This document shows positions 24,602-34,932 of a stretch of 64,000 nucleotides of DNA, piece by piece (the first letter of the stretch is position 1; every line of letters starts with the position of its first letter). The translations under genes and the position numbers were made by a program. The stretch is from Setoptus koraiensis (taxonomy: Eukaryota; Arthropoda): assembly GCA_048013815.1 (NCBI GenBank), contig CM106586.1, forward strand, positions 186,001 to 250,000, in the 5' to 3' direction. The notes under the pieces are model-generated. The model saw only the letters and a list, made by a program, of their open reading frames with translations, was not told the DNA's origin and did not search any database.

Positions 24602-25210
24602 TCATGTGTACATCATCTCTGCAGCCAATGACATTTTCTTGGGCAAATGCAATCCCTCTTCAAAGTAGGCCGCCAGCTCCTCTGCAGAAACGTCTAATGA
24701 GTCATCGTATCTTCTATCACCATCCTCTACAACTGTGTCTTCTTTAAAATTAAAATCAGACCTTACTGTCTTGGAACCTTTCCTATAATTGTTAGATGTT
24801 GTCTCATAATAAAAATCCTGACGACTAGCGAATTTTGTTTTCCCTGGACACCGATGCTGATTTTTTGGATCTATCACGAGCTCATCCATCCTTTCTCTAA
24901 GATCAGTGAAGCTGGATGCAGCATGTTTTGGTGAGGTCATTTTAGGATTGATAGGACTTATAGTTTTAACAGTTTCATGTCTTGTATTGTAAGTTTCTAA
25001 TGCTGGCTTAGCCAAACTGAAGGAAGTAGATGGTTCGCTGTGATGTTCCAGTCTATCGTTTATAATATCACCTTTGAAACTAAGTTGCTTTAATGACGAT
25101 GAGACCTCATTAAGTGCTCGGATTGCATGATCCTCAGATGTCTGCTTGTCTTTAACCTTGGTTATGTCTCCAAATAATAACGATTGTGTCTGACTTGTTG
25201 TTATAACCAT
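24602..25210 (-). CDS. OSER1-like (oxidative stress-responsive serine-rich protein family)
   Basis: 202 residues, single exon, mostly polar and predicted disordered. The only recognisable part is the C-terminus: SAEELAAYFEEGLHLPKKMS followed by LAAEMMYT at the chain end. The vertebrate OSER1 (C20orf111) proteins end with a very similar acidic helix, then a P-K-K-M-S motif and A-E-M-M-Y-T. A signature fixed at the extreme C-terminus suggests a short binding motif. The biochemical role of the family is poorly known (stress-induced, nuclear). The assignment rests on about 30 residues recalled from the family. Confidence 0.68.
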   Translation of the reverse strand: MVITTSQTQSLLFGDITKVKDKQTSEDHAIRALNEVSSSLKQLSFKGDIINDRLEHHSEPSTSFSLAKPALETYNTRHETVKTISPINPKMTSPKHAASSFTDLRERMDELVIDPKNQHRCPGKTKFASRQDFYYETTSNNYRKGSKTVRSDFNFKEDTVVEDGDRRYDDSLDVSAEELAAYFEEGLHLPKKMSLAAEMMYT

Positions 25211-27502
25211 TTTGAAAGTTAGACAAAGTGATGAATGAATATCCTCGAGAACTAACCTAATTTAGTATTCATAAACAGACACTCAAAATACAATAGAAAT
25301 CTCAATTGGATTGTATTTTAGTTGAATATTTAAGGATAACGTAGTTGGTGAGATTTTCTAGATAAATCTTTACTTGATTCCATCATGTTCGTCGTTTGTA
25401 CTTATATATTTGTACAACAGTGTTAATGCTATCTCAATTCTCTGAACTAATTCTTCAAGTTGAAGCGCGCAATTTGAATTGTGCAAAACCATTTCATCAT
25501 CGTCCAGTCGGATGATGCAACTTTTTACAAACGATAGCACCTAGCTTAGGTGATTAATTAACCTAACCGCCCTACAGAGTATGTCTATGAATAAACTCTC
25601 ACAGAACTTCCCAAGTTTGTTATTTCTGGCTAGATATGACAACCTCGGAAGTAGAGATAATTTGGGCTTCATCAGCCGGAATCAACCCATGACTATTGAT
25701 GAAGTAGCGCAAGCTCCCTAGTCAGAAACTGACATTGAATGTCTGCTAATCAGTAGATCCATAAATCCATTTAATCTTTTCACTTGACCTGGTGTGCGGA
25801 TATGACGGACAGAAGTGGAGTCATTGTCTCCTGCCTTAATGAACAAAGGAACACTCAGATGGGACAAAGTTCATTCCAGCATCTCCAAGGGTCCATTCTA
25901 ACATAAATACACACATGACTCCTAGTAGTAGAATGAAATGAATATTTTTATAAAAGTTTTATAATAAAACCAAGTTTGCTATCTAGTACTCGATAAGGGA
26001 TCACAGAACAAATTGTTTGAGTGATTAACAATTAGTATCCTGCAAGAGAGTTCAGGGTGTTCATTATATATGATCACCGAGGCAATGAATTCTTTTTTTA
26101 TTCGAACAAGCTGAATATCTTCCGTTTCACATTTCGTACATGAAACTAGGCCCTCAAACACTGTATCAGGTCGTTGGGTTTTCGGTGCTTGTCCCTATTA
26201 GAGATTGTTATATGAGGTAACCAGTGATTTGCTCCAATTTCAACTTTCAACACTGCTCTGAGATCTCTTGAGAGGTCAGACAAAACTCACTATAACCAAC
26301 TATTCTTCATTCAACTATTGAAAATTTCAAGTTTATTAGATTATTTTCTATAATTGACCTAACGAAAGTGACAATCAGTTAAACCGGTTGGCGATTAGAA
26401 CTTCATAATACATCGGAAGTATATTCATCTAAGCTTGAGTATTGATTAGTTTTAAATTGTTGAACAAGTTAGAAATTCAAATAGACATAACTTGGCTATT
26501 ATCGATACACACAAACTCATGATCATACGACTAGATTTTAAAAAAGTAACCACTTCTCATAGGAATTGAATTGGTTAATTTAAAAAGCTTAATTATTTGC
26601 ATGTATAACAAGAGGAAGGAGTTACTACAATCTATTGTGATTGATACATTTGTTACATGAATATAATTGACATTATGTCACAATATTACGCAAGAAAGTT
26701 GCAAACTCGAAAGAGTTTCTATGTATATGAACTCAATGCAGCCCATTCGTTTGCTTACATTGTTCAACTATCTCGACTGTTATCCGTTACTCTCCGTGAA
26801 CATCTAGCTTTATCAGATATCGTCAGTCTCCGATAGGGCGATGTTGTTTTGTTGTGAGGAAAAGAAAACAAGAAAACTGGCTTTGTTGGTAACTTGACAC
26901 TTCTAATGGTTCCATCATTGACTATATACTTGGCAAGCTTAACTATATACTTTTGACTATGCAATGCCTACGACTTACTAATACATTTTTTTTACGACAA
27001 ACTTGTTGACAATTATCAGATGCTTGTTGCACACGCATTGCAAGCGACTTCTTCAAGCAGACTTGTTTAACTTATGAGCTAATGGGATTTCAGGACCGGA
27101 ACAAACTAATCATAATATTGTCATGAGGACTACATATACAGTCTCAACCGTTTGCAGAAAACAAAGATAACGGGATGGATAATTTTTGGTTTGGTGTAAT
27201 AAGCAACTAAACATTAGGCCACACCTCAATGCAAAGTTATCCATAGTGGCCGAGAGATAATCATGTAAAGTTTTATGGCTAGAATAAATAGCCAGTAGAG
27301 TTATGGATACTCGCACAGTCCACAAGTTTCTCATCAACAAAGCATATCGCAACAGTGAATAGAAAACCAAACAGCATATATCTATCGAACAGGTACTAAC
27401 TTATACCGAGAAAGTATTCGAGTTATCAGTATTAAGAGAAAGAAAATGCATTCACAACCCAAAGTTGATACTCAAAATTTGTGCTCAAACTCAACGATCA
27501 TC
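25211..27502. other. Intergenic region
   Basis: About 2.3 kb of AT-rich DNA with no supportable gene; scattered open segments have no family signature. The last 150 bp precede the cuticle gene and should contain its promoter and 5' untranslated region. Confidence 0.55.
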
Positions 27503-28228
27503 ATGTCATCAAAACGATCAAGACGCGCCAACAATAATACCTTGGGACAAATCATACCAAAAGTAGCCATCTTTTTGTTGGTCGTATCCGTTTGCTTAGC
27601 TCTAGTATGGGGTCATGAGGTATGGTACAAATATATCACATTTCTACACTAATTTTTTTCTTCTGATTGAACAAAGCAAACTGTCGATGGGACATAATTT
27701 AACAATTAAATGAATCCTATTCGACTAACCCCTTCGACATTGTTAATTACTGTGCTTTCCCGATCAAAACAGGAAGCACACCAATCTTATGATGACCATA
27801 AGCACCACAAATACAATCCATACAAATATGGATACAAAGTTGTAGATCATAAAGGTAACAAACAATGGAAGCAAGAAGAAAGCCATCACCCGATGGAAGT
27901 GAAAGGCAGTTATGGCTTCAAGGACAAACACGGTCTCTTCAGAGAGGTCAGTTATGTTGCCGACAAGCACGGTTTCAGAGCTCACGTTAAGACCAATGAA
28001 CCAGGAACTGCACCTAAAAACCCAGGTTAGAACCTAACTACTAGGATGATAAGCCCAATCTGCTAGTAGAACGAAATTGTGTTACTTGAATACTCGTATC
28101 TCTCTAACTTCCAAACTTTTCAAAATCAACCATCTGATCTTACTTATATAGCTGCAGTCAAGATGGACGCCCACCCCGATCCATCGTTACACAAAAATCA
28201 CTATGGCTCAGGTATGGGACATCATTAA
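27503..28228 (+). CDS. Cuticle protein with Rebers-Riddiford chitin-binding domain (3 exons)
   Basis: Exons 27503-27619, 27773-28025 and 28152-28228, all with GT/AG borders and matching phases (0, then 1), giving 148 residues. Exon 1 encodes a basic N-terminus and a hydrophobic signal segment (VAIFLLVVSVCLALVWG). Exon 2 encodes a His/Lys/Tyr-rich stretch, then the chitin-binding core (GSYGFKDKHGLFREVSYVAD, then HGFRAHVKTNEPGT). This is the G-x(7)-[DEN]-G-x(6)-[FY]-x-A-[DGN] consensus in the form common in ticks, spiders and mites. Exon 3 adds AAVKMDAHPDPSLH. The product is secreted into the exoskeleton, where the domain binds chitin. An in-frame ATG at 27446 would add 19 polar residues before the signal. 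The 27503 start is preferred because it puts the hydrophobic core closer to the N-terminus. Confidence 0.9.
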
Positions 28229-28330
28229 TAAATTGGATTTTGTATCGGCTAGATGGCGATTTATGTTGATATGCATGGGATTAGCATCCAAACATAGTAA
28301 ACTCTTGTGTCATCATTTACAAGAGCACTA

Positions 28331-28336
28331 AATAAA
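28331..28336 (+). terminator. Poly(A) signal of the cuticle gene
   Basis: AATAAA about 100 bp after the stop. A second AATAAA at 28227-28232 overlaps the stop codon itself and is less likely to be used. Confidence 0.5.
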
Positions 28337-28905
28337 AGAGACTACTGTTGTTAGAGTTGCTTGTCTGGTAACTAATAACATCATGAAGGCTAAAAATAAT
28401 TTGGACAGTGAATGTTGCAATTTCTCAAAATCTAATGATTCTTCCCACTGTCATCAGTCGAGCTCTATCTATTGACGTTTCATGTACTTGTCATTCGGAA
28501 GATCCTGCTAGACTGAGCAGACTGTCAGGGTATTGATTCTGGTGCTGATTTTGATTGGACAGTCCAATCAATATCCAACTCATGAGATAAAAAGTATTCG
28601 TTTCTTTCTGCAGAATTATCTTGGATAGTCTTAAGCGGTTCACTATCGTAGAACAGCTAATTTAGGTATATCACAATGCAACATGAATATAATTTACAAA
28701 CAGAGACACGAAATATATGTACATTGTAATATAAAGTTGCGTTAATTTTGTTCTGGATATTCACTCCTCTATAACATCCTGTAACATTGATCAACTGGTA
28801 CAACGTCTTGGGTAGTGTTTGTGTGTATCTTTTCAGTTCGGGTAGCTAGATGATCCTTTAGGAATAAAACGCATCACAGCGTCTGGAATAAAGCCAGTTG
28901 AAGTA
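28337..28905. other. Intergenic region
   Basis: Nothing recognisable; holds the 3' flank of the TMEM134/230-like gene on the minus strand. Confidence 0.5.
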
Positions 28906-29283
28906 TTACCAGACTCCTGCACTTGTTTGGGGCCTCATCGATTTATAAAGATAATAAGCTCCAGGTATGGAGCATAACAAACCGCTAATAAAAAATATTG
29001 TTGCATCGTAATCTGATAGTGGTTTAGATACAATAATAATAGCGAATATTGTAAGACCAATTCCTGCTAAAAGTAATACACTTGCGGCAATGATGACCGA
29101 ATTCTGATTTTTATTTGCATCACCGATATGACTGGCTCGGCTAAAATCAAATCTCGTGTCCAAAGTCGAATTTGACGGCACTCGTTGATCAGCAACGATG
29201 TCCTGGGAGTTCGAGAGGCTACCATATGTAGGGATAGCATCATTGACGTGAAAATTCGGCCGTGATTGTTGCTGAGAGTTCAT
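28906..29283 (-). CDS. Small two-pass membrane protein, TMEM134/TMEM230 (DUF872) family
   Basis: 125 residues, single exon. A polar N-terminal half of about 60 residues is followed by two transmembrane segments: SVIIAASVLLLAGIGLTIFA at about 62-81 and IFFISGLLCSIPGAYYLY at about 97-114. The second, with F-x-x-G-x-L-x-x-x-P-G-x-Y, is the hallmark of the DUF872 proteins TMEM230 and TMEM134. The acidic loop sequence resembles TMEM134 slightly more. Family members sit in secretory or endosomal vesicle membranes. The C-tail is short compared with the family. A further downstream exon cannot be excluded. Confidence 0.62.
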   Translation of the reverse strand: MNSQQQSRPNFHVNDAIPTYGSLSNSQDIVADQRVPSNSTLDTRFDFSRASHIGDANKNQNSVIIAASVLLLAGIGLTIFAIIIVSKPLSDYDATIFFISGLLCSIPGAYYLYKSMRPQTSAGVW

Positions 29284-30047
29284 TCTTCTTCTCTTTTACT
29301 ATATCTTATATTGATAAAAGATTCAGTCCGGGTCACTAAAATTTTGTATTGGATACGATAATTATGAATTAAACCATAGTCCTAGACATTCCTTATGTGT
29401 GTGTGTGTATGTTGAATTGAATATCTATTCTAGTTCGACTACTTTCTATGTTGACTTCGATTCTATTTATGGACAATCGATCCGATCAATTATGTTTGTA
29501 TAATCATGTCGCCATGGCAATTGTAATATATCGCTTGTTTATTGGATTATATTAAGCATTGAAAAATTTGTAAAATTATTTTTATTTCAAAAATATGCCA
29601 ACCGATTGAGCATCGGTGAAACCATCCGATTCAATTCTCAACGTTGGAGAAGAAACATGTTACTCAGGCTATATTAGTCATATTTTTTTTATATACGTTT
29701 TTCTCCTATGTCGTCAACAACTTTCAACATTCGGTGTTACCTTTCTGCGTGCATGCTGTTAATCTCTAAGCATTTAATGTTACAAATGATCAGATCAAGT
29801 AGAAAGCTTAAAGCAAGATAATCTTGACTATTAGTCAAATAATGCGAATGAGCTTGTTTCCACTTGATTGTAACCTGTTAGTTATTTTAACTGATTTTTA
29901 TTAATCGGATAAGAGTCACGCTGAAATGGCCTTACCTTATAATAATGTTGTTCTGTTTGATTCAACGAACTGTTCAAGATAGTAAATTTAGCGCCAGTTG
30001 TGAATAGGAAGTGACAACTGCATGTTACAAATATCAATCAGTATTAA
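29284..30047. other. Intergenic region
   Basis: AT-rich, with a short GT run near 29398-29410. No gene seen. Confidence 0.5.
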
Positions 30048-31088
30048 TCAGTATCTCATACTAGCTGAAGAATAGAAGTGTCTCACGGTTTCTTTGATGC
30101 CAATGTCGATCGATGTAAACTGATATTCTGCTAGATAGGCTCTAAGTTTTTTATTGGATGCAGTTTTTCTCTGTTGTCCATCACTGTAACTTGATTCAAA
30201 CACCAGTTTGATATTGCCATGCCTGATATTATTTTCTTTGTACAAATCTTGAAAACTAGATAATATTTTGAAGGCAAGCTCTTTGATAGTGATCTCATCA
30301 CTCTCATCAACACAAAGGATCAAAGGCTCTGGCTTGTCGTAGTTCTTGAGAGTCCATAACATAAGCTTAGCTAGATCTTTGGAATATAAGAATTGGCGAA
30401 CTGGCTTGCCGGATCCATAAACCGTTAGATGTGTTTCATGTTGGAGATTTTGCTCCGATTCTCTCATCGCTCGATAAGCTTTATGAATCAAACCTGGTAC
30501 CACATGACCTGTGTCTATATTAAAATTATCATATAATCCGTAAATATTACATGGAATCACCGAGGTAAACAAACTTTTTTCTTCCGTGGGTCTAGAAATC
30601 TGATCCAAATTGTATGCACGATTCAGAACATCGATCATCCTCTTGGCATAAGAGTAGCCAAAATTCGAGTCATGAGGAGGACCATCATGGATCATGCTCT
30701 CATCGATGGGATAAGGAGTGTCATCTGGAAAAATACATGTGGACAGACACGATATACACTTTTTCACTCTATATTTGTAACTGAATAATAGAACGTTATC
30801 ATTTATGGATGAATTGATTCGATAAAACTTCAAATTATTCTCTATATTGGCAAATAAGCCTCCAACATGGGCAGCCAAATGAATTACATAAGTGGGCTTG
30901 TAAGTGTCAAATATCTTTTCCGCTTGTTCCGAATCTGTAAGATCTCCATCTTTGGAACTGATGAACTTGAAACTCAATGATTTCACCTGCTCATCATTCG
31001 AGTAGTTGACTTCATCCTCTAAAGACCGGCCCACTAGGCCAGTGCCACCTGTAACCAAGACAACATCCTTCTGGATAGAATTACTCAT
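30048..31088 (-). CDS. GFUS: GDP-L-fucose synthase
   Basis: 346 residues, single exon. This short-chain dehydrogenase converts GDP-4-keto-6-deoxy-mannose to GDP-L-fucose with NADPH in the cytosol, the last step of the de novo route feeding fucosyltransferases. Landmarks: the Rossmann motif VTGGTGLVG at 12-20, SSKDGDL at 44-50, VIHLAAHVGG at 68-77, SCLSTCIFPD at 113-122, IDESMIHDGPPHDSNFGYSY at 128-147 containing the catalytic Tyr-x-x-x-Lys (Y145, K149), and C-terminal SDGQQRKTASNKKLR. Length is slightly over the animal norm (about 321) because of a short N-terminal extension and loop insertions. Confidence 0.96.
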   Translation of the reverse strand: MSNSIQKDVVLVTGGTGLVGRSLEDEVNYSNDEQVKSLSFKFISSKDGDLTDSEQAEKIFDTYKPTYVIHLAAHVGGLFANIENNLKFYRINSSINDNVLLFSYKYRVKKCISCLSTCIFPDDTPYPIDESMIHDGPPHDSNFGYSYAKRMIDVLNRAYNLDQISRPTEEKSLFTSVIPCNIYGLYDNFNIDTGHVVPGLIHKAYRAMRESEQNLQHETHLTVYGSGKPVRQFLYSKDLAKLMLWTLKNYDKPEPLILCVDESDEITIKELAFKILSSFQDLYKENNIRHGNIKLVFESSYSDGQQRKTASNKKLRAYLAEYQFTSIDIGIKETVRHFYSSASMRY

Positions 31089-31675
31089 GTTATTCTCATG
31101 AATTTTCGCCGATTGAAACTCACCAGAGTGGTAGATTGTTGTTAGATTGTAATATTTTCATCGAGATCCATTCTAATAAATTCACAAAAATTCCTGGATG
31201 TCTGTACAGTTCATACAAACCGCAATCAGCTGATATGCATCATTCACTTGTTGTCCAAGTGATATGTGGACACCATCGGCGCTATATAGTTATTATGGCC
31301 GGACTATTCACCTGTGATTGGTGTTGCCGATTTATGGCTGACATTAGATCGTCAAACGCCGTTCTGGTGACATTAGGGGCGATGGCTCAACTACTGTCAA
31401 ACTTGTTAGCCCTCGCGTCACTTTATTGCGATTGTTTAAGAGTGAAGTATCAATATGGGCAGTAGGTGAGTACGTATTAGGTTACTCTGTTACGCCAAAC
31501 ACGTAGATTTACTTTATAACATGATTTCTTTGCAGCATATTGAAATTTGATCGATAAAACGAATAAATACATTAGAATCAATTCTATGATAAATCTTTGT
31601 TCATTTTATTTTACTTGGTGATTTTGTTTTGTTCAATTGATCGTATAGACTTGTTTGAATCAAGGCTAAAGGAAA
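31089..31675. other. Intergenic region between GFUS and the NIT-like gene
   Basis: Contains the GFUS promoter side (31089-31300, GC-richer) and the 3' flank of the next minus-strand gene. A plus-strand open segment (31136-31465) has no family resemblance and is not called. Confidence 0.5.
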
Positions 31676-33160
31676 TTAGATGAGATATCCATCTTGATAG
31701 TTTCTTATATGATTTCCAATGGTACGGATATCTTGTGGGCAGTATGTTAGATCTTCTAATCTCGTAGATAATCTAGCTCCTTTAAAGCTCTCCGAATGAT
31801 TGTTGACGATATAATCATTATGGTTTATACCATATCTCTGGCAGGATTCTCTCTTTGATGACAATCTAGAGAAATTTTCCTTGGAATATCTAGACTCTTT
31901 CGAAAAGAAAACTTTCAAAAAAACTGTAAAAAGGCACATGCCTATTCCAAACAATGCAATCAAAGCTATTCCGACATGGTATAATAATTTCTTCTTATGG
32001 GAATTGTAGGAGTGATTAATGTTATCTTCCAGAGATTTTATGTAATACTTTCGCAATATGATCGATATCGAATATTCCAATAGAGTATATTCTCTGAATG
32101 TTGCTCTCAATGAAACATCGTTGCGACTATTACGGTCGGTAATCAGGGCATCTATTAAATTATTAAAGCTAGCAACATTAAGATGCTTATGTGCTTCCCA
32201 GTACTTGATCTGTATTTTGGGCTCTAGTTGGAGGGATACCTGAAGAAATTCTAGTGATGTGTGATGAAGCTCCAAGAAATGTGAAACATTGATATGTCGA
32301 TTTGATTGAAAGTAAATGAAGCCAAGCGCATATTCAGCCGTGCGACGAGACATCCACTTCATGTATAAGGCGAGGCCGATGTTATTAATTGGATAGTGAT
32401 GTCTAGCGTTGATATTGTGAATCGGAGCATCAAGAGATAAGCAACTTCGTTCAATGAGTTCTGTCAGTTCTAGAAATGACGTAACAGTTTCTATTGGGTC
32501 GTAACCTAGTCTAGAGTCCGCTTTGATTTGATTGTAGATTAACGAAAATCTATCCTTGGCTGCTCGAAGATCGTCAATGATATGTGAATCGCTTGGTAAC
32601 CATTGTTGATAATGAACAATGAGATAATTGATAGAGGTATGTATTTCTTCGTAGTATTTAGTTAATATTTGATATTCTAGATGAGGCCCATGCAATGCCG
32701 GACTAGTGTTATGATTATCCGCGGTCAAGTTATTAAGATTTGTTATCAGGTCAGTGGATACAAGTGAAGAAAGACGTCTATTGTATATGGCATCTGTTTG
32801 GTTGTCCCCTTGTGACTCAATAATAAATAACATCATGTTATCTAGGTCCATAATGACACTAGATGTCTTCTCGTGAGCCTGATATATTTTATGGTTTTCA
32901 AGCCATGTTGAAGTAGATGAAATTGATTGTGTTATCAAAAGTGAACACAGTATAGCTGACCAAATAATAAAGAAACTGATGAAAATCAATAGTAATGACG
33001 ACAATTTATAGTTTTCAAATAACTTATACAAATAGTTATAAATGAGACCATGATGGTCCCTGTTTGAGGAGGGACTGTCACTGGTGTTTGAGTCTTTCCT
33101 ATTAACCGAAGTGTGTCGTTCCATAATTTTTTTGTGACTTGTCAATAATGCGATGGCCAA
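31676..33160 (-). CDS. Two-pass membrane protein with NIT-like sensor ectodomain and no output domain
   Basis: 494 residues, single exon; a second in-frame Met at residue 13 (33124) is an alternative start. A cytosolic tail of about 50 residues is followed by a transmembrane helix (54-77), an ectodomain of roughly 315 residues that reads as helical, a second helix (about 396-417, LLYHVGIALIALFGIGMCLF) and a 75-residue cytosolic tail. N-glycosylation sequons such as NLT, NVS and NHS lie in the ectodomain. The segment RRTAEYALGFIYFQSNRHIN plus VSHFLELHHTSLEFLQ resembles the second helical half of the NIT (nitrate/nitrite-sensing) domain that animals place in front of receptor guanylate cyclases. 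Here the chain stops after the second helix, with no kinase-like or cyclase domain. The family call is tentative; topology is well supported. Confidence 0.5.
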   Translation of the reverse strand: MAIALLTSHKKIMERHTSVNRKDSNTSDSPSSNRDHHGLIYNYLYKLFENYKLSSLLLIFISFFIIWSAILCSLLITQSISSTSTWLENHKIYQAHEKTSSVIMDLDNMMLFIIESQGDNQTDAIYNRRLSSLVSTDLITNLNNLTADNHNTSPALHGPHLEYQILTKYYEEIHTSINYLIVHYQQWLPSDSHIIDDLRAAKDRFSLIYNQIKADSRLGYDPIETVTSFLELTELIERSCLSLDAPIHNINARHHYPINNIGLALYMKWMSRRTAEYALGFIYFQSNRHINVSHFLELHHTSLEFLQVSLQLEPKIQIKYWEAHKHLNVASFNNLIDALITDRNSRNDVSLRATFREYTLLEYSISIILRKYYIKSLEDNINHSYNSHKKKLLYHVGIALIALFGIGMCLFTVFLKVFFSKESRYSKENFSRLSSKRESCQRYGINHNDYIVNNHSESFKGARLSTRLEDLTYCPQDIRTIGNHIRNYQDGYLI

Positions 33161-34017
33161 GTTAGAATGTTACTCAATTAATATATAGATATATGAATAT
33201 ATATAGAGTGATATATTTTGTTTTTGAATGATATGTGTTGTCGGAATTGAATTATCAAGTGAAGTTAATGTTAGAAATGACTTAGATACAATACAATAAT
33301 AAAGATGATGTAATAGTTGATTATTGTTTCTAATTGTCAATTTCTAACAGCCAATGGCCAGTTGTAGTTGTAGCAATGTCTAATTGAATGTAATAATAAT
33401 GCAAATATTGATAATGTCGAATATATTATAATCTTATAATTTAATGGTGCTTCGAGTGGCTAATAAGCGCTGGTAACAATTGATGTCTAATGTCATCTTG
33501 TGTGACATTGAGACATATTGCATAGTAAGATATTATTAATAAGAATTTATATCCAACTAGCAACGATCATACTATTATGTATAGTAGTGGTAGTTGCATT
33601 TTTATTATAACTGTGTTGCTACAATAAGCCATTGAATTGGCATGGTTGTGCCATGCATTTGTATAATATATTATACAACAAAGAGGACAATAGGTGAACC
33701 GTGGGCCATGGCAGCGGGACCAGTTCGTGGTGATTGTTGCAGCAGCTGCACCATTGGGCCGGTCATGTGCGTACTACTTTTCTCGTACATAGATGGGGCG
33801 ACATATCCCGACCCATTGATCCGATACAATGGTGAGAGTGCGCATGCGCTTGTTAGGCCCGCATCGGCTAATTGTATGATGCGTTTGTCATTTGAGAGTT
33901 TAGTAGTCAATTGTCTCCCCAACGAATAACATCAATACACATACACCACCGATCATCAAGTTGCCTCAAAATAACATAACAACAACAACATTTGTCAACA
34001 ATAACAACAACAACACA
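33161..34017. promoter_or_regulatory. Region between the NIT-like gene and hedgehog, with putative hedgehog promoter
   Basis: 33161-33640 is very AT-rich. 33690-33930 is markedly richer in GC and lies just before the hedgehog start, followed by CAA/AAC-rich sequence up to 34017 that is probably 5' untranslated. The GC-rich patch is open on both strands but shows no protein family. No discrete element can be assigned. Confidence 0.45.
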
Positions 34018-34537
34018 ATGACCAGCTCAGCCACCATATTAGTGAACACATTTTGTTTAATTTTCATCATATTACAACTAATTAGTGTTGATATATACGC
34101 TTGTGGACCAGGTAGAGGCGGCGGGCGTAGAAGAACATTTCGAAAATATCCACCATTAGTTTACAAGCAACATATACCAAATGTTAGTGAAGACACGCTG
34201 GGTGCTAGTGGGCGCAGCGAAGGAGCTATCCAACGTCAAGACAAGAGATTTAAAGAGTTGGTTGTAAACTGGAACCAAGATATTGTGTTTAGATCCAGCA
34301 CCGATAGAATTATGACACAGGTAAGCTATTTTGTAGCATGCTGTTTATAGGCCACTCTACTTTGAATTGTTATTCTTCATTCTTTACTTGTCCTATATAA
34401 TATTCTGTTCCATAATGTTGTTCCAGGGTGCATATCTTGGTTGGTGGCCCATTGTGTGTGTGTGTGCGTGTGTGTGTGCGTGTGTGTGTGTGTGTGTTTG
34501 TGTGTGAGTTTGTATGTGAGACAGAAAGAGAGAACAG

Positions 34538-34603
<66 letters not shown>

Positions 34604-34888
34604 ACATCATCTCGGAACAACAACGCTCTTGGCTCACGAGAGAGAAGAAGCGAAAGAGAGTAAAAAAATAACTTCGATTCTTCCTTTCTCTCTCCTTCTC
34701 TATAATCAAGGCGCCACACACACTGCTTTTGTGGCCGACGTTGTTGGCGGTTGTTGGCGGTTGTTGGCGGTGATGTTAATGGTGGCCATTATTATCATTA
34801 GTGTCTCCCATTGCTCATCGTGTAGTACCTGTGATGATGATCACCCAATTCTTCATGCCACAACTGGCATGCTGTTTTCGTTTGACCA

Positions 34889-34932
<44 letters not shown>

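Noticed and set aside
31136-31465. 109-codon plus-strand frame next to GFUS
   Set aside because: No family resemblance; ends in a donor-like gtgagt but no partner exon could be found.
33642-33929. Overlapping frames on both strands before hedgehog
   Set aside because: Most likely GC-rich promoter or 5' untranslated sequence; neither reading shows a motif.
34377-34721. Long open frames on both strands across GT/GA repeats
   Set aside because: They encode only dipeptide repeats (Leu-Ser, Arg-Glu, Thr-His, Cys-Val) from microsatellites inside hedgehog intron 1.
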